A DNA stretch of 44,546 bases from Candidatus Bathyarchaeota archaeon (GCA_020346605.1 CP070784.1:1007301-1051846); one strand, 5' to 3'. Positions 1 to 8,344 are shown, counted from the first letter of the stretch. A program made the numbers and translations. The notes: generated from the letters alone by a model not told the origin.

Positions 1-70
1 ACTCGCTCGGAGTCCTCCGCCCTGTGAAAACGGAAACTCCGCGAAGCTCATTGCCGCCGCGCGCCCAGCC

Positions 71-192
71 TTACCATACGGTCTCGCTCTTGGTGGTCAG
101 AGGACGCTCGGGCGGTGGGTCATGCCAATCTAGCCGGGCATACCTTTTGATTCCACAGAGCGTGCAGTACTCCCGGCACCATCTCCGAGCCA
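71..192 (-). other. Out-of-frame 3' extension of the ParB-like gene
   Basis: Just before the annotated stop of the ParB-like gene, another minus-strand frame reads as a convincing protein tail ending at a TAA at 71-73. It contains WCREYCTLCG, a Cys-rich zinc-ribbon-like motif, then a polar stretch ending SETVW. The annotated frame carries CDHHW just before this point. Restoring one G near position 189-191 would join CDHHW to ARRWCREYC and give one continuous Cys/His-rich tail. I infer a one-base deletion, from mutation or a sequencing or assembly error. A zinc-binding role is inference. Confidence 0.5.
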
Positions 193-1224
193 ATGGTGAT
201 CGCAGAAAAGGGCGTTAAACCTCCTACCCTCTCTGATCAACCACCCCAGCATCTCGCGGGATGGCTTGTCCCGGCGCAGGCCAGTCAGCTCGAGCAGCTC
301 GTAGTTCATAAGGCGTTCACCAGGAGTCTTCCATGCGTAACTCTCTAGCTCCGGGCAGGCCCTGGCGCGAATTATGGAGAACATCAACGTGTTGTTCCTC
401 TCCGTAACATTCGTGGGGCTCCACCCATACGCGCTTCTCACCGCCTCCAGAGTTGTGATCCAACCTTGAACCTCTTCCTTTAGGCCGCCCTGAGCAACGG
501 AATCTGCGTCCACCTGCCCCAGTAGAAACCTTTCAAGTCTCCGATACTCGCTCTGGATCGCCAGCTCCTCCAGTTCCTCCTCCGAGAGCCGTGACGACGC
601 CTCTCCTGCCGCCTTGGATTGGATGCCTATGCCCCGCTTGCGCTTCAACTTCGAAGTTGAGAGCCCGTCATTGATGGTCTCATCGAGAATTTCGAGTTGA
701 CTCGAAACTGGAAACCTGTTGATCTCGATGGCGTGGGTGAGGCTGATCCTCCCGAGGTGTACGGCCTGCTTGATCTCCTCCTTCATCCCCGTCAGGGTCA
801 GCAGGTCGTAGATGTACTGTACCTTGCCGCCGTACAATTCGGAGATCTGAAGGACACTGAGGCCGTGTACTTCTCTCAGCTTCCGGACCTGATATGCGAT
901 CTCAAGCGTGGTCAGGTTCTCGTGTGTGACGTTGTCTGATATGTTGTGGAGCTGGGCCTGAAGGTCCGTTATGTCCTCGTAGATCCTTGCCTCGATGGTC
1001 TCCCAGCCTAGGAGAAGGGCCGCCTTGACCCGGTGCCAGCCATAGATAATCTGGTGTTTCCCGCCAACCAACCGCAGGCCAACAGGGTTTCTTTGCCCGA
1101 ACTTGCGCAGGTCCTCAGCAAGGTTGGCGATGCCCGTGAGGTCTATGTCGAGACGGGACATGAACCTCGTATCAGTGAGGTCTATGTCGCTGAGTCTTAC
1201 CTTCACTATTTTAGAGCTGCTCAT
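130..1224 (-). CDS. ParB/Spo0J-like DNA-binding protein (3' end probably frameshifted)
   Basis: Predicted ParB-family protein of 364 residues. The N-terminal ParB/sulfiredoxin-like domain (about 5-100) has the signature GKHQIIYGWHRVKAALLLG (55-73). The ParB-box-like HENLTTLEIA follows at 101-110, and a helix-turn-helix region lies near 121-144 (GLSVLQISELYGGKVQYIYD). The remaining 220 residues match nothing I recognise. A GGAGG ribosome site (1233-1237) supports the ATG at 1224. Four tandem 20-bp repeats lie 58 bp upstream, so a centromere-like or autoregulatory binding site is plausible. No ParA ATPase is visible here. The last residues are probably out of frame; see the 71-192 entry. Partition, replication-linked or regulatory roles are all possible. 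The family is clear but the function is not. Confidence 0.75.
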   Translation of the reverse strand: MSSSKIVKVRLSDIDLTDTRFMSRLDIDLTGIANLAEDLRKFGQRNPVGLRLVGGKHQIIYGWHRVKAALLLGWETIEARIYEDITDLQAQLHNISDNVTHENLTTLEIAYQVRKLREVHGLSVLQISELYGGKVQYIYDLLTLTGMKEEIKQAVHLGRISLTHAIEINRFPVSSQLEILDETINDGLSTSKLKRKRGIGIQSKAAGEASSRLSEEELEELAIQSEYRRLERFLLGQVDADSVAQGGLKEEVQGWITTLEAVRSAYGWSPTNVTERNNTLMFSIIRARACPELESYAWKTPGERLMNYELLELTGLRRDKPSREMLGWLIREGRRFNALFCDHHWLGDGAGSTARSVESKGMPG

Positions 1225-1281
1225 GTGTTGAGCCTCCGCATGTATATGTAAAAATAGCTATTAAGTGTTTTGTAAGACTAT

Positions 1282-1358
1282 TTCCTACTAGGTACGACCA
1301 GTTCCTACTAGGTACGACCAGTTCCTACTAGGTACGACCAGTTCCTACTAGGTACGAC
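1282..1358. repeat. Four tandem 20-bp repeats upstream of the ParB-like gene
   Basis: The unit TTCCTACTAGGTACGACCAG occurs at 1282-1301, 1302-1321 and 1322-1341, with a fourth copy matching the first 17 bases (1342-1358). There are no spacers between copies. Each unit holds two overlapping inverted repeats: CCTA-C-TAGG and GGT-ACG-ACC. The array lies between the divergent ParB-like and KsgA genes, just upstream of the AT-rich ParB promoter region (1240-1281). Iteron or ParB-binding (parS-like) function is inferred from position and from the palindromic repeated design. Confidence 0.9.
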
Positions 1359-1543
1359 TGCCCCCTGCGCGCGAAACAACCAAGGCCCTACTTCATATAT
1401 CCACGCAAAATCTTGCGCGCGCGATAAATCCAGACAGTACCAAAGCAATTCGCGAGCTACGATTTCAACATCCGCGCAACACACGACAAGCAGCACGATT
1501 AATAAGCATACAACAAAAAACACATCTATCCGACGCTCGTGGG
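1359..1543 (+). promoter_or_regulatory. AT-rich spacer and putative promoter of the KsgA gene
   Basis: No gene is visible. The stretch is AT-rich but broken by two alternating CG runs, near 1366-1372 and 1413-1421. A TATA-like GATTAATAAG sits at about 1497-1506, some 40 bp before the GTG start at 1544. With the repeat array, this completes the 319-bp gap between the divergent genes. Confidence 0.4.
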
Positions 1544-2383
1544 GTGACCAGGCTGCTCAGAGAGGAGACGCAGAGGACGCTGGTGAGGCACGGGATCCAG
1601 CTGGATCCTGCACTGGACGAGCAGCACCTCGTCGACCCCCTCGTCATCGACAGCCTCATAGAGAACGCCGAGGTCGGCGCTGGGGACACTACGCTGGAGA
1701 TCGGCGCGGGCCTCGGTAACATCACCGTCCCCCTCGCCGCAAGATCCGGGAGGGTGGTCGCTGTAGAGAAGAATCCCAAGTTCATCCCACCGCTCGTGGA
1801 GCGGACCTTCACGCTCGCCAACGTCGAAATCATCAACGACAACGCCCTCGCCATGCGGCTCCCCTGCTTCACCAAGTTGGTCTCCAACCTCCCCTACAGC
1901 ATCTGCGAGGCCGTCCTCAACAGGCTGACCCACACGGACTTCAACAAGGCATCCCTCATCGTGTCGTCCACATTCGCCAACACGATCACCGCAGACCCCG
2001 GAAACCTCCACTACAGCCACCTCACACTCGTTGCGAATACTTTCTACGAGATAGACAGGGTACAGGAGATAGAGCCGGGCTCGTACCACCCACCGTCCGG
2101 TGTCTCGACAAGCATGATAACGCTGAGCCCACGCGAAGCGGAGAACCGCGTCCAGGCGATCACCCATCGCCTCCTCCTCCACGAAGGGATGAAGCTCAGG
2201 AACGCACTGCGAGAGTCCCTCATATCCACATCCAGCAGATACGGAGGACCATCCACCAAGAGAGAGGCACGGCTGAGAGTCGAGGCGATGAACCTCTCGC
2301 CCATCATACTCGAGAAGAGGGTCGCCCGCCTCTCGCTCAACGATCTCCGAGCGCTGACCAGGGCCCTGCACGATCACATTTAA
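1544..2383 (+). CDS. ksgA: 16S rRNA (adenine-N6,N6)-dimethyltransferase, KsgA/Dim1 family
   Basis: Expected to dimethylate two adjacent adenines near the 3' end of 16S rRNA during small-subunit maturation. The 279 residues fit archaeal Dim1. Visible motifs are DEQHLVDP (25-32, equivalent to the usual Q-x-FL-x-D entry), the SAM-binding LEIGAGLGNIT (51-61), VVAVEKNP (71-78) and the catalytic NLPY (115-118). A basic C-terminal domain follows. The start is GTG at 1544; a GTG five bases upstream is out of frame and terminates at once. It is transcribed away from the ParB-like gene. The first motif is more divergent than in bacterial KsgA, but the catalytic motif is intact. Confidence 0.92.
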   Translation: MTRLLREETQRTLVRHGIQLDPALDEQHLVDPLVIDSLIENAEVGAGDTTLEIGAGLGNITVPLAARSGRVVAVEKNPKFIPPLVERTFTLANVEIINDNALAMRLPCFTKLVSNLPYSICEAVLNRLTHTDFNKASLIVSSTFANTITADPGNLHYSHLTLVANTFYEIDRVQEIEPGSYHPPSGVSTSMITLSPREAENRVQAITHRLLLHEGMKLRNALRESLISTSSRYGGPSTKREARLRVEAMNLSPIILEKRVARLSLNDLRALTRALHDHI

Positions 2384-2432
2384 AACCCAGTGGTAAAACC
2401 CTCAGCTCCGCCGCTAGGAGCTCCGATAAACG

Positions 2433-3215
2433 TCATCCTCTCAGGGCTTTTTCGATCTCCGCCCTGAACGTAGCACCATCCGTGACGTAGGACTCTATGG
2501 GTCTGGCGTTCACCACCAGCCACTGGTTGCCCCTCTTCATGGACTCCTCTGGCCTTTCCCATGAGTCGATGAGCTCAACCGGCAGATCCGGGTCCACCTC
2601 CCCCAGCAACGTCTTCACCCTGGTTACGTGGGGCAGGGCGTACTCGCAAAGGGGCTCGTACAGCACAACGGCCCGCCCCCTGTCCTCATTCAGCGGCACG
2701 TATCTGGTCTCCTCCCTCGCCTCGTAGCTACCGTAGACACCAAGGTACATCTCGTTGAGCCCGTCGAAGAAGCCCATCCGAGAGTAAAAGTCCACCATCG
2801 ACAGCCCCTCCCCCGTGTTGAAGGGCCTCGCGACGATGTAGCTGCACGTCCCCCCGCCGAGCACCGGGATCCCCATCCTGCAGTCGTCGACGAGCGCCTC
2901 CATCAGCGCGGTCCCCACCCCCATCCCCCGAGACTTCGGAAAGGGATTATAGACGCAGTGGACCACCACCACCCCCTCCCGGGGATAGGCGATGTACGGC
3001 ACCGCGGCCTCGGGGTAGAACAGCACCTGCGCCACGGGGCCGTCGTCAAGATAGGCGATCTTAGTGCAGGGACCGTGCCGCTCCAGCATCCCCAGCAGCC
3101 AGCGCCGCTTCACCTCCATCCCCTCCCTCTGCAGGGGGTCGTCGAGCCTGCTGTGGCTGCAGACCCTGAAGACATCGTCCACGTTCCCCTCGTTCACGTC
3201 CTCGACCCTGAGCAT
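2433..3215 (-). CDS. GNAT N-acetyltransferase with C-terminal YoaP-like domain
   Basis: The 260 residues combine two parts. The N-terminal half is a GNAT acetyltransferase with the acetyl-CoA-binding RGMGVGTALMEAL (about 95-107) and FYSRMGF (about 143-149). The C-terminal part, from about residue 185 (LYEPLCEYALP onward), resembles the thioredoxin-fold-like YoaP extension found after GNAT domains in Bacillus YoaP and archaeal homologues. The substrate is unknown. It is convergent with ksgA and divergent from the VTT protein. The GNAT assignment is firm; the YoaP match is from memory of the family. Confidence 0.75.
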   Translation of the reverse strand: MLRVEDVNEGNVDDVFRVCSHSRLDDPLQREGMEVKRRWLLGMLERHGPCTKIAYLDDGPVAQVLFYPEAAVPYIAYPREGVVVVHCVYNPFPKSRGMGVGTALMEALVDDCRMGIPVLGGGTCSYIVARPFNTGEGLSMVDFYSRMGFFDGLNEMYLGVYGSYEAREETRYVPLNEDRGRAVVLYEPLCEYALPHVTRVKTLLGEVDPDLPVELIDSWERPEESMKRGNQWLVVNARPIESYVTDGATFRAEIEKALRG

Positions 3216-3361
3216 AAAGCCTCAACCAAGTGGGGAATATGACAGGAGACTCTAATGTTTACCGATTCGGGAAATAGATCGATGGAATCACTCATATAGG
3301 ATCGTTCAACAGATATCTGATCCGTTCGGCTCGATATTTGACAGTCAGGAGGTTGACACCC

Positions 3362-3964
3362 GTGGTGGACGTCTGGGGTTGGATGGGCGGCCTGGTGCAG
3401 AGCTACGGCTATGCCGGGGCGTTCCTGATCTCCATTTTCGGCAACTTCACCATCTTCTTCCCAGTGCCCTTCGTCATCACCATATACGCCTTTGGTGCGA
3501 CCCTTAACCCATTGCTCCTGGGGCTGGTCTGCGGCCTCGGCTCCACCGTGGGGGAGTTCTCCGCGTACCTCGTCGGAATGGGGGGGCGCAGGGTCATCAA
3601 CGAGAGGTACGGCGAAAAGCTCGAGAGCGCCAAGATCCTGGTCCAGAGGCACGGCATGCTCGTCATCTTCCTCTTCGCCCTGCTCCCGCTGCCCGACGAC
3701 CTTATACTGATCCCCCTGGGGATGCTCCGCTACGACCTCCGCAAGGCCCTGGTAGCCGCCTTCCTCGGCAAGGTGGGGATGTGCGTCGCAGTCGCCTACG
3801 CAGGCAGGTACAGCTTCACCGTGGTCAGGGACCTCTTCGAGTCCAGCGGCATCCTCGGGGGCGTCGGCTCCGTCGTCATCCTCGCCATAATCATCCTAGC
3901 CCTGCTTAGGGTGGACTGGGCCCAGTTCGTGAACGCCCAGCCTAAGGGAGTCGAAGAGGGCTAG
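3362..3964 (+). CDS. VTT/DedA-like integral membrane protein
   Basis: A polytopic protein of about 200 residues with four to five hydrophobic segments. It has the VTT/DedA-type re-entrant region FGNFTIFFPVPFVITIYAFG near the N-terminus and a second amphipathic turn around LLPLPDDLILIPLGMLRYD. Family members act in membrane lipid or ion homeostasis, probably as transporters; the specific substrate is not readable. I place the start at GTG 3362 because AGGAGG (3347-3352) lies nine bases before it. An in-frame TTG at 3338 is the alternative. Its stop codon overlaps that of the convergent methylase in a shared CTAG. Confidence 0.75.
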   Translation: MVDVWGWMGGLVQSYGYAGAFLISIFGNFTIFFPVPFVITIYAFGATLNPLLLGLVCGLGSTVGEFSAYLVGMGGRRVINERYGEKLESAKILVQRHGMLVIFLFALLPLPDDLILIPLGMLRYDLRKALVAAFLGKVGMCVAVAYAGRYSFTVVRDLFESSGILGGVGSVVILAIIILALLRVDWAQFVNAQPKGVEEG

Positions 3965-4776
3965 ACACTGTTCGTGATGAGCAGGTCGTGGCCCGAGTTC
4001 CTGCTCGAGACCTTGCTGCTGATCATCCTGCGGGTGATGAACGAGTGGAACGATAAGCCCTCGCATCCGCTGTAAAGATCCCTGATCGCTTCGGTGTCGG
4101 AGTTGCTCAGCACGAAGACGACGCCCACTTCGTCGAGCCTGACGCAGAGGTCCCTGAGCCGCTCCTGGTCCTCCATGCCGAAGCCTTCAGCGGAGTAGTC
4201 CGTGAAGTTCGCCGTCTCGCTCGCAGGATGGTACGGCGGATCCAGGTAGCAGACGTCCCCCCTCCTGACCACGTCGAGGACGTAGGTGAAGTCGCCGCAC
4301 CGGATGTCCACCTTCCTCAGCAGCTCGCTTGTCCTCATCAAGCTCCTCTTGGACACGATTTTTGGGTTTTCGTAGCGCCCGAATGGGACATTAAACTCAC
4401 CCCTAGAGTTGACCCTGTAGAGGCCGTTGTACGCCGTCTTGTTCAGGTATAAGAAGAGGGCGGCGTCCTCGACGTCTGAGAGCCCCGGAGAGTTGAACCT
4501 GCTCCTACGGGCGTAGTACTCCTCATCGTCGTACCTATATCTGGAGGCCTCCTCGATGAGCTCCTCGGGCCTATCCCTGACCATCCTGTAGAAGTTTATT
4601 AGCCGCGGGTTCACGTCGTTGATGGAGCCCCCGACGGGCGCGATGTGGAAGAACACCGCCCCGCCCCCGAAGAAGGGTTCATGGTACCTCCTCTCCGCGT
4701 AGTCCGACGGAAGGAGCCCCACTATCCTCTCGACCAGACTCCTCTTCCCACCGGCCCACTTGAGGGGGGGTCTCAT
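3961..4776 (-). CDS. D12-class (Dam-type) DNA adenine-N6 methyltransferase
   Basis: Transfers methyl from SAM to adenine N6 in a short DNA site. From the chosen ATG (4776) the protein is 271 residues. It starts with the class hallmark LKWAGGK (5-11), followed by EPFFGGGAVFF (33-43, SAM site) and the catalytic DPPY (179-182), as in Dam and DpnM. A longer frame to 4851 would run into the M42 peptidase gene, so the ATG before PPLKWAGGK is preferred. No restriction endonuclease gene is adjacent, so it appears to be an orphan methylase. The recognition site (GATC is common for the class) cannot be inferred. Confidence 0.88.
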   Translation of the reverse strand: MRPPLKWAGGKRSLVERIVGLLPSDYAERRYHEPFFGGGAVFFHIAPVGGSINDVNPRLINFYRMVRDRPEELIEEASRYRYDDEEYYARRSRFNSPGLSDVEDAALFLYLNKTAYNGLYRVNSRGEFNVPFGRYENPKIVSKRSLMRTSELLRKVDIRCGDFTYVLDVVRRGDVCYLDPPYHPASETANFTDYSAEGFGMEDQERLRDLCVRLDEVGVVFVLSNSDTEAIRDLYSGCEGLSFHSFITRRMISSKVSSRNSGHDLLITNSV

Positions 4777-4816
4777 CGCTGTCCTCGGATAAGGATAGAT
4801 GATTGATTGTATAAAA

Positions 4817-5911
4817 CTAGAGGGCGGTGAACCCCTCGACTGTCTTGGCATCTAGGCGCTTGATGAGCTCAATGACGAGGCGGATGGCGTTCTCGACGTC
4901 CTCGAGACTCAGCAGCCCCACGTGACTGTGGATATGCCGCGTCGGCACGGTGAGCACCACCGAGGGGCAGCCCGCCCTATTGACGTGGATCCTGCCCGCG
5001 TCCGTTCCTCCCCCAGAGACCTGGCTGAGCTGCAGCGGGATCTCCGCCTGCTTGGCGACGTTGATCACGAACTCCTTCAGGGGCTGGTTGGGGATCATGC
5101 TCCTGTCGTAGGTGATGAGCCCCGGCCCTTTCCCCATCTTGGTCTGGGCCTCGTGCGGCTTGATCCCGGGGACGTCCCCCGCTATGTCCACCTCCAGGAC
5201 GATGGAGACGTCGGGGTCGACGACGTGGGCCGTGGTCTGGGCGCCCCTGAGGCCCACCTCTTCCTGGACCGTAGCAGATCCGTAAGCGGCGTTGGGGTGC
5301 TCAATTCCCTGCTCCTTGATCCGGCGAATCGCCTCCATAAGGACGAAGGCTCCGATGCGGTCGTCGAAGGCCTTGCCCATTGCAACCTTGCCGTTCTGGA
5401 TGACGCTGAAGGGGCTCCAGGGGACGATGGGGTCCCCCACCTTGACGCCCGTCTCCCCGGCCTCCTCCTCGCTGGTTGCTCCGATGTCGATGAACATGTC
5501 CTTGGTGGCCACCACCTTGTTCCTCTCTTCCTGCGGCAGGATGTGGGGAGGCTTGGAGGCGATGATCCCCTGGATCAGACCCTTGCTAGTGCGGATCACA
5601 ACCCTCTGACCGAGCAGCACCTGGCTCCACCAGCCGCCCAGCGTGTTGAACGTGAGGTACCCCTCCTTCGAGATGGAGGAGACGATAAATCCGATCTCAT
5701 CCGTGTGCCCGGCGAGGAGCAGCCTAGGCCTCTCGTGGCTACCCTTCGCAAGGAACGTGACGGAGCCCAGCTTGTCCACAATGACGTCGTCGGCGTACTC
5801 CTCCATGTACTCCTTGCAGATGGCGTTCACCTCTCTCTCGAAGCCTGAGGGGCCGAACGCCTCCATCATGACCTTCATCAGATCAAGAGACTTGCTGTCA
5901 AGCATGACCAA
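4817..5911 (-). CDS. M42-family (TET-type) metalloaminopeptidase
   Basis: Predicted dinuclear zinc or cobalt aminopeptidase that trims peptides, probably as a dodecameric cytosolic TET particle. The 364-residue length is typical. Metal and catalytic motifs are visible: AGHTDEIGF (His69), AFDDRIGAF (bridging Asp), QEEVGLRGA (catalytic Glu pair) and the late HIHSHVG histidine. GGGTDAGRIH is also conserved. ATGs occur at residues 1 and 3. It lies 40 bp upstream of the methylase gene on the same strand. Together with the Xaa-Pro peptidase, D-aminoacylase and M20 protein further along, it fits a peptide-using cell. Some relatives are annotated as endoglucanase, which is a legacy error. Confidence 0.9.
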   Translation of the reverse strand: MVMLDSKSLDLMKVMMEAFGPSGFEREVNAICKEYMEEYADDVIVDKLGSVTFLAKGSHERPRLLLAGHTDEIGFIVSSISKEGYLTFNTLGGWWSQVLLGQRVVIRTSKGLIQGIIASKPPHILPQEERNKVVATKDMFIDIGATSEEEAGETGVKVGDPIVPWSPFSVIQNGKVAMGKAFDDRIGAFVLMEAIRRIKEQGIEHPNAAYGSATVQEEVGLRGAQTTAHVVDPDVSIVLEVDIAGDVPGIKPHEAQTKMGKGPGLITYDRSMIPNQPLKEFVINVAKQAEIPLQLSQVSGGGTDAGRIHVNRAGCPSVVLTVPTRHIHSHVGLLSLEDVENAIRLVIELIKRLDAKTVEGFTAL

Positions 5912-5995
5912 TCACCCAACTAGTGAGTCCAATCCAATAAAGGGTTATCTGACGGGCTAGAGCTCCCTCTCGATGTGAAAGGAACCAGGGACATG

Positions 5996-6769
5996 TTACT
6001 TGAGTATCTTCCTGCTCGTCGTGATATACCCCGAGTGCCCGAGCATCTGGGTCTGGGGGCGTGTCCTGTTCTCGGCGACGGTGATGTGCCTGAGGATGAG
6101 CTCGACCGTGTCTACCTCAATGAAAGGGTGCTCCCTGAGCGCAGCCACAGTCTTCATCACCTGCTCTATCGTGGGGCTGAAGGATGCGAATATGCCGCCC
6201 CCGGCTAGGGCATCGGATGCATGGGGCACCACGATCCAGGGAGTGGCTAGGTCCAGCACCACGGCGTCGACGTTTTTCTCTTCGATCCCCTCGGTGACAT
6301 CGCCCTCCTTGAGCTCGACGTACGCCATGAGGCTAGCCCGTTCGATGTTGCCCCTCGCAACTGCCTGGAAGGCGGGGTTGATCTCGTAGCTGTAGATCCT
6401 TCCTTCTGGCCTCACCGAGTCAGCCAGGGCCATGGTGAGGGCTCCGCTCCCGGTCCCAGCCTCTACAACTCTGCTGCCCGAACTGATGTCGAGCTGCTGA
6501 AGCAGGTAGCCGATGTCTTTAGGGTAGAGGACCTGAGTCCTCCTTTCGGTCTTTATGATCCTGTCCCTGATCAGGGGCCTGAGCGCGTAAAACGACGCGC
6601 CGAGGCTGCTGACGACGGGGGAGCCGAAGGGCTTTCCGATCAGGTCACCGAGCTCTACGAAGCCCTTGTGGGTGTGAAACTGCTTGCCAGCTTCCACCCT
6701 GACCATGTACGTTCTCCTGTTGTCCAGGTAGAGGACCACGTCGTCGCCCTCGTCTATCGCACTCATCAA
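5996..6769 (-). CDS. trmI: tRNA (adenine-N1)-methyltransferase, TrmI family
   Basis: Methylates N1 of adenine 58 in the tRNA T-loop (A57/A58 in archaeal enzymes). The 257 residues show the TrmI layout: a beta-rich N-terminal domain; a linker with RRTQVLYPKDIGYLL; the SAM-binding VVEAGTGSGALTMALA; then YSYEINP and the motif VDAVVLDLATPW. The C-terminus keeps the NRTRPQTQMLGHSGY element characteristic of the family. Two consecutive ATGs open the frame; either could be the start. It is transcribed alone, 84 bp upstream of the M42 peptidase gene on the same strand. Confidence 0.93.
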   Translation of the reverse strand: MMSAIDEGDDVVLYLDNRRTYMVRVEAGKQFHTHKGFVELGDLIGKPFGSPVVSSLGASFYALRPLIRDRIIKTERRTQVLYPKDIGYLLQQLDISSGSRVVEAGTGSGALTMALADSVRPEGRIYSYEINPAFQAVARGNIERASLMAYVELKEGDVTEGIEEKNVDAVVLDLATPWIVVPHASDALAGGGIFASFSPTIEQVMKTVAALREHPFIEVDTVELILRHITVAENRTRPQTQMLGHSGYITTSRKILK

Positions 6770-6885
6770 GCACCTACTGGGGGCTCGGGTAATTTAATCC
6801 TGACCCTGGAGTGAGCCGATCTCATTTCTCAGACTCACTCAAGGAGGAGTTGCCTTTGGAGTTGGTGAATGTAGTAATTATGAAT

Positions 6886-7401
6886 TCAGATACGGTTCTC
6901 CCAAACTAACTTTTCCCTGAGCCTCATGATGCGATCATCCAGGGATTCCATTCTCTCAGGATCGAACGGAACCCACATGACGCTGTCTGTCGGTTGACCG
7001 TGGAGTTCCTCGCTTGTGCAGATTGTCACACGGCACTTTCTTTGTCCCCTGTCGAAGGGCACACAGTCAAGGCAGTTCATCGCCTTCGCGAGGCGCATGA
7101 GGGCCATCCTCTTGAAGGGGTCGTCCAAGTCGTAGTCCTCGGCCCTCTCGTAGTTGATCTCGATCTCTCTCCCTGTATCAGAGTACAGCATGTACTCCTC
7201 CCCGTTGATGCGATAGGGAACAGGATAGATGTACCTCCTGTACACCCTGAGGAGGTATCTCTTTCCCTCGAACACGACATTGAACCCCTTCCCCATGGAG
7301 GTCGAGCACCGGACAACATTAATATCAACTGGATTTATTAAATCGGTCCCCGTTCCTTCCATGCAGTACCCACAGTTAGAGGCTGTCAGATTGAAGCGCA
7401 T
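6886..7401 (-). CDS. Uncharacterised Cys-containing protein
   Basis: A 171-residue protein I do not recognise. It has an N-terminal CGYC pair and a central CLDC followed by a CRVTIC pair, six or more cysteines that could bind zinc or an Fe-S cluster. The middle is a beta-rich basic region (FEGKRYLLRVYRRYIYP). The C-terminus is charged and helical. The longest start at 7401 collides with the start of the divergent LLM gene. ATGs at 7362 and 7296 are alternatives, and the AT-rich stretch 7315-7345 inside the N-terminus looks like promoter DNA, which favours a shorter protein. Confidence 0.6.
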   Translation of the reverse strand: MRFNLTASNCGYCMEGTGTDLINPVDINVVRCSTSMGKGFNVVFEGKRYLLRVYRRYIYPVPYRINGEEYMLYSDTGREIEINYERAEDYDLDDPFKRMALMRLAKAMNCLDCVPFDRGQRKCRVTICTSEELHGQPTDSVMWVPFDPERMESLDDRIMRLREKLVWENRI

Positions 7402-8344
7402 GAAATTCGGATACTACCTGAGACCCGCGGAGACCTACTCCGGGATGCTGGAGCTCGCACGCCACTCGGAGGAGCTAGGGCTCTGGGGGGTCTTCCTCAA
7501 TGACCACGTCCACGGCATGCGCGAGGGGGGCATGGAGCCCTATCTCGAGGCCTGGACCGCTCTAGCGGGGATCGGCGTGCAGACGAGGAGGATAAGGCTG
7601 GGACACATAGTTCTCTTCAACTCGTTGAGGAACCCGGCGTTCCTGGCTAAGTCTATCTCCACGCTCGACGTGATGACCGGCGGTAGGTACGAGGTACTAC
7701 TGGGAGCCGGATGGAATGAACCGGAGTACGACGGCTACGACCTGATGGAGCTAGGTAGGGGGATGCCGCCGGCGAAGGAGAGGGTGGACCGGCTGAAAGA
7801 GAGCCTCCAGATCCTAAGGGGAATGTTCACCAACGAGACCTTCTCCTTCGAGGGTAAATACTGGAGGCTCAAGGACGCGATCAACATCCCCCAGCCCGTG
7901 CAGGATCCCATGAGGATCAGCGTCGGCGGAAGCAAGCCCAGGATGGTCAAAATTGCCGCCAAATACGCCGACGGGCTCAACACCGGAGGGAGCCTGAACG
8001 ACTTCAAGTCCATCTTGGAGCGCCTCGTCACCGCCCTGGATAGGAACGGAAAGAGGCTTGAGGACTTCTTCTTCTCGGGCTTCGCCCCCCAGGTCACAGT
8101 CTCGAGGAACGAGGAGGAGTACGTTTCTCTGGCGAAGAGGGTCGCCCAACGCTCCTCCAGGTCCCTAGCCGAAGCCAAGGCGAATATATTCGCCGGTACT
8201 CCCGAAGTGCTCGTCGACAAGTTCAGACAGGCACAGGACCTCGGTGTGAAAATGATCGTTGTCTATGTTAGACCAGCTTCCACGATATCGGAGATGAAGG
8301 AGCAGCTCACAAGGTTCTGTGACATGGTGATGAACCAGATCTGA
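7400..8344 (+). CDS. LLM-class flavin/F420-dependent oxidoreductase
   Basis: Predicted (beta/alpha)8-barrel enzyme of the bacterial-luciferase / methylene-tetrahydromethanopterin reductase superfamily, about 314 residues. Diagnostic stretches are the N-terminal MKFGYYLRPAETY, LGLWGVFLNDHVHG, RIRLGHIVLFNSLRNP, STLDVMTGGRYEVLLGAGW, and PMRISVGGSKPRMVKIAAKYADG near the coenzyme site. Members reduce or oxidise substrates using FMN or F420. The substrate is unknown and true Mer function is not supported by any methanogenesis genes here. The start is ATG 7400, because the barrel's first strand begins there. A TATA-like TTTATTAAA lies about 60 bp upstream, inside the divergent gene. Confidence 0.85.
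   Translation: MKFGYYLRPAETYSGMLELARHSEELGLWGVFLNDHVHGMREGGMEPYLEAWTALAGIGVQTRRIRLGHIVLFNSLRNPAFLAKSISTLDVMTGGRYEVLLGAGWNEPEYDGYDLMELGRGMPPAKERVDRLKESLQILRGMFTNETFSFEGKYWRLKDAINIPQPVQDPMRISVGGSKPRMVKIAAKYADGLNTGGSLNDFKSILERLVTALDRNGKRLEDFFFSGFAPQVTVSRNEEEYVSLAKRVAQRSSRSLAEAKANIFAGTPEVLVDKFRQAQDLGVKMIVVYVRPASTISEMKEQLTRFCDMVMNQI

Noticed and set aside
1282..1358. CRISPR array
   Set aside because: Units are 20 bp, directly joined with no spacers, and no cas genes are near. Tandem iterons fit better.
1526..2377. 283-residue minus-strand ORF
   Set aside because: Fully antisense to ksgA, which has all its motifs. GC-rich codon bias on one strand creates the shadow.
4922..5848. 308-residue plus-strand ORF
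   Set aside because: Antisense to the M42 peptidase, rich in H/R/D/P/G as expected of a shadow, with no family motif.
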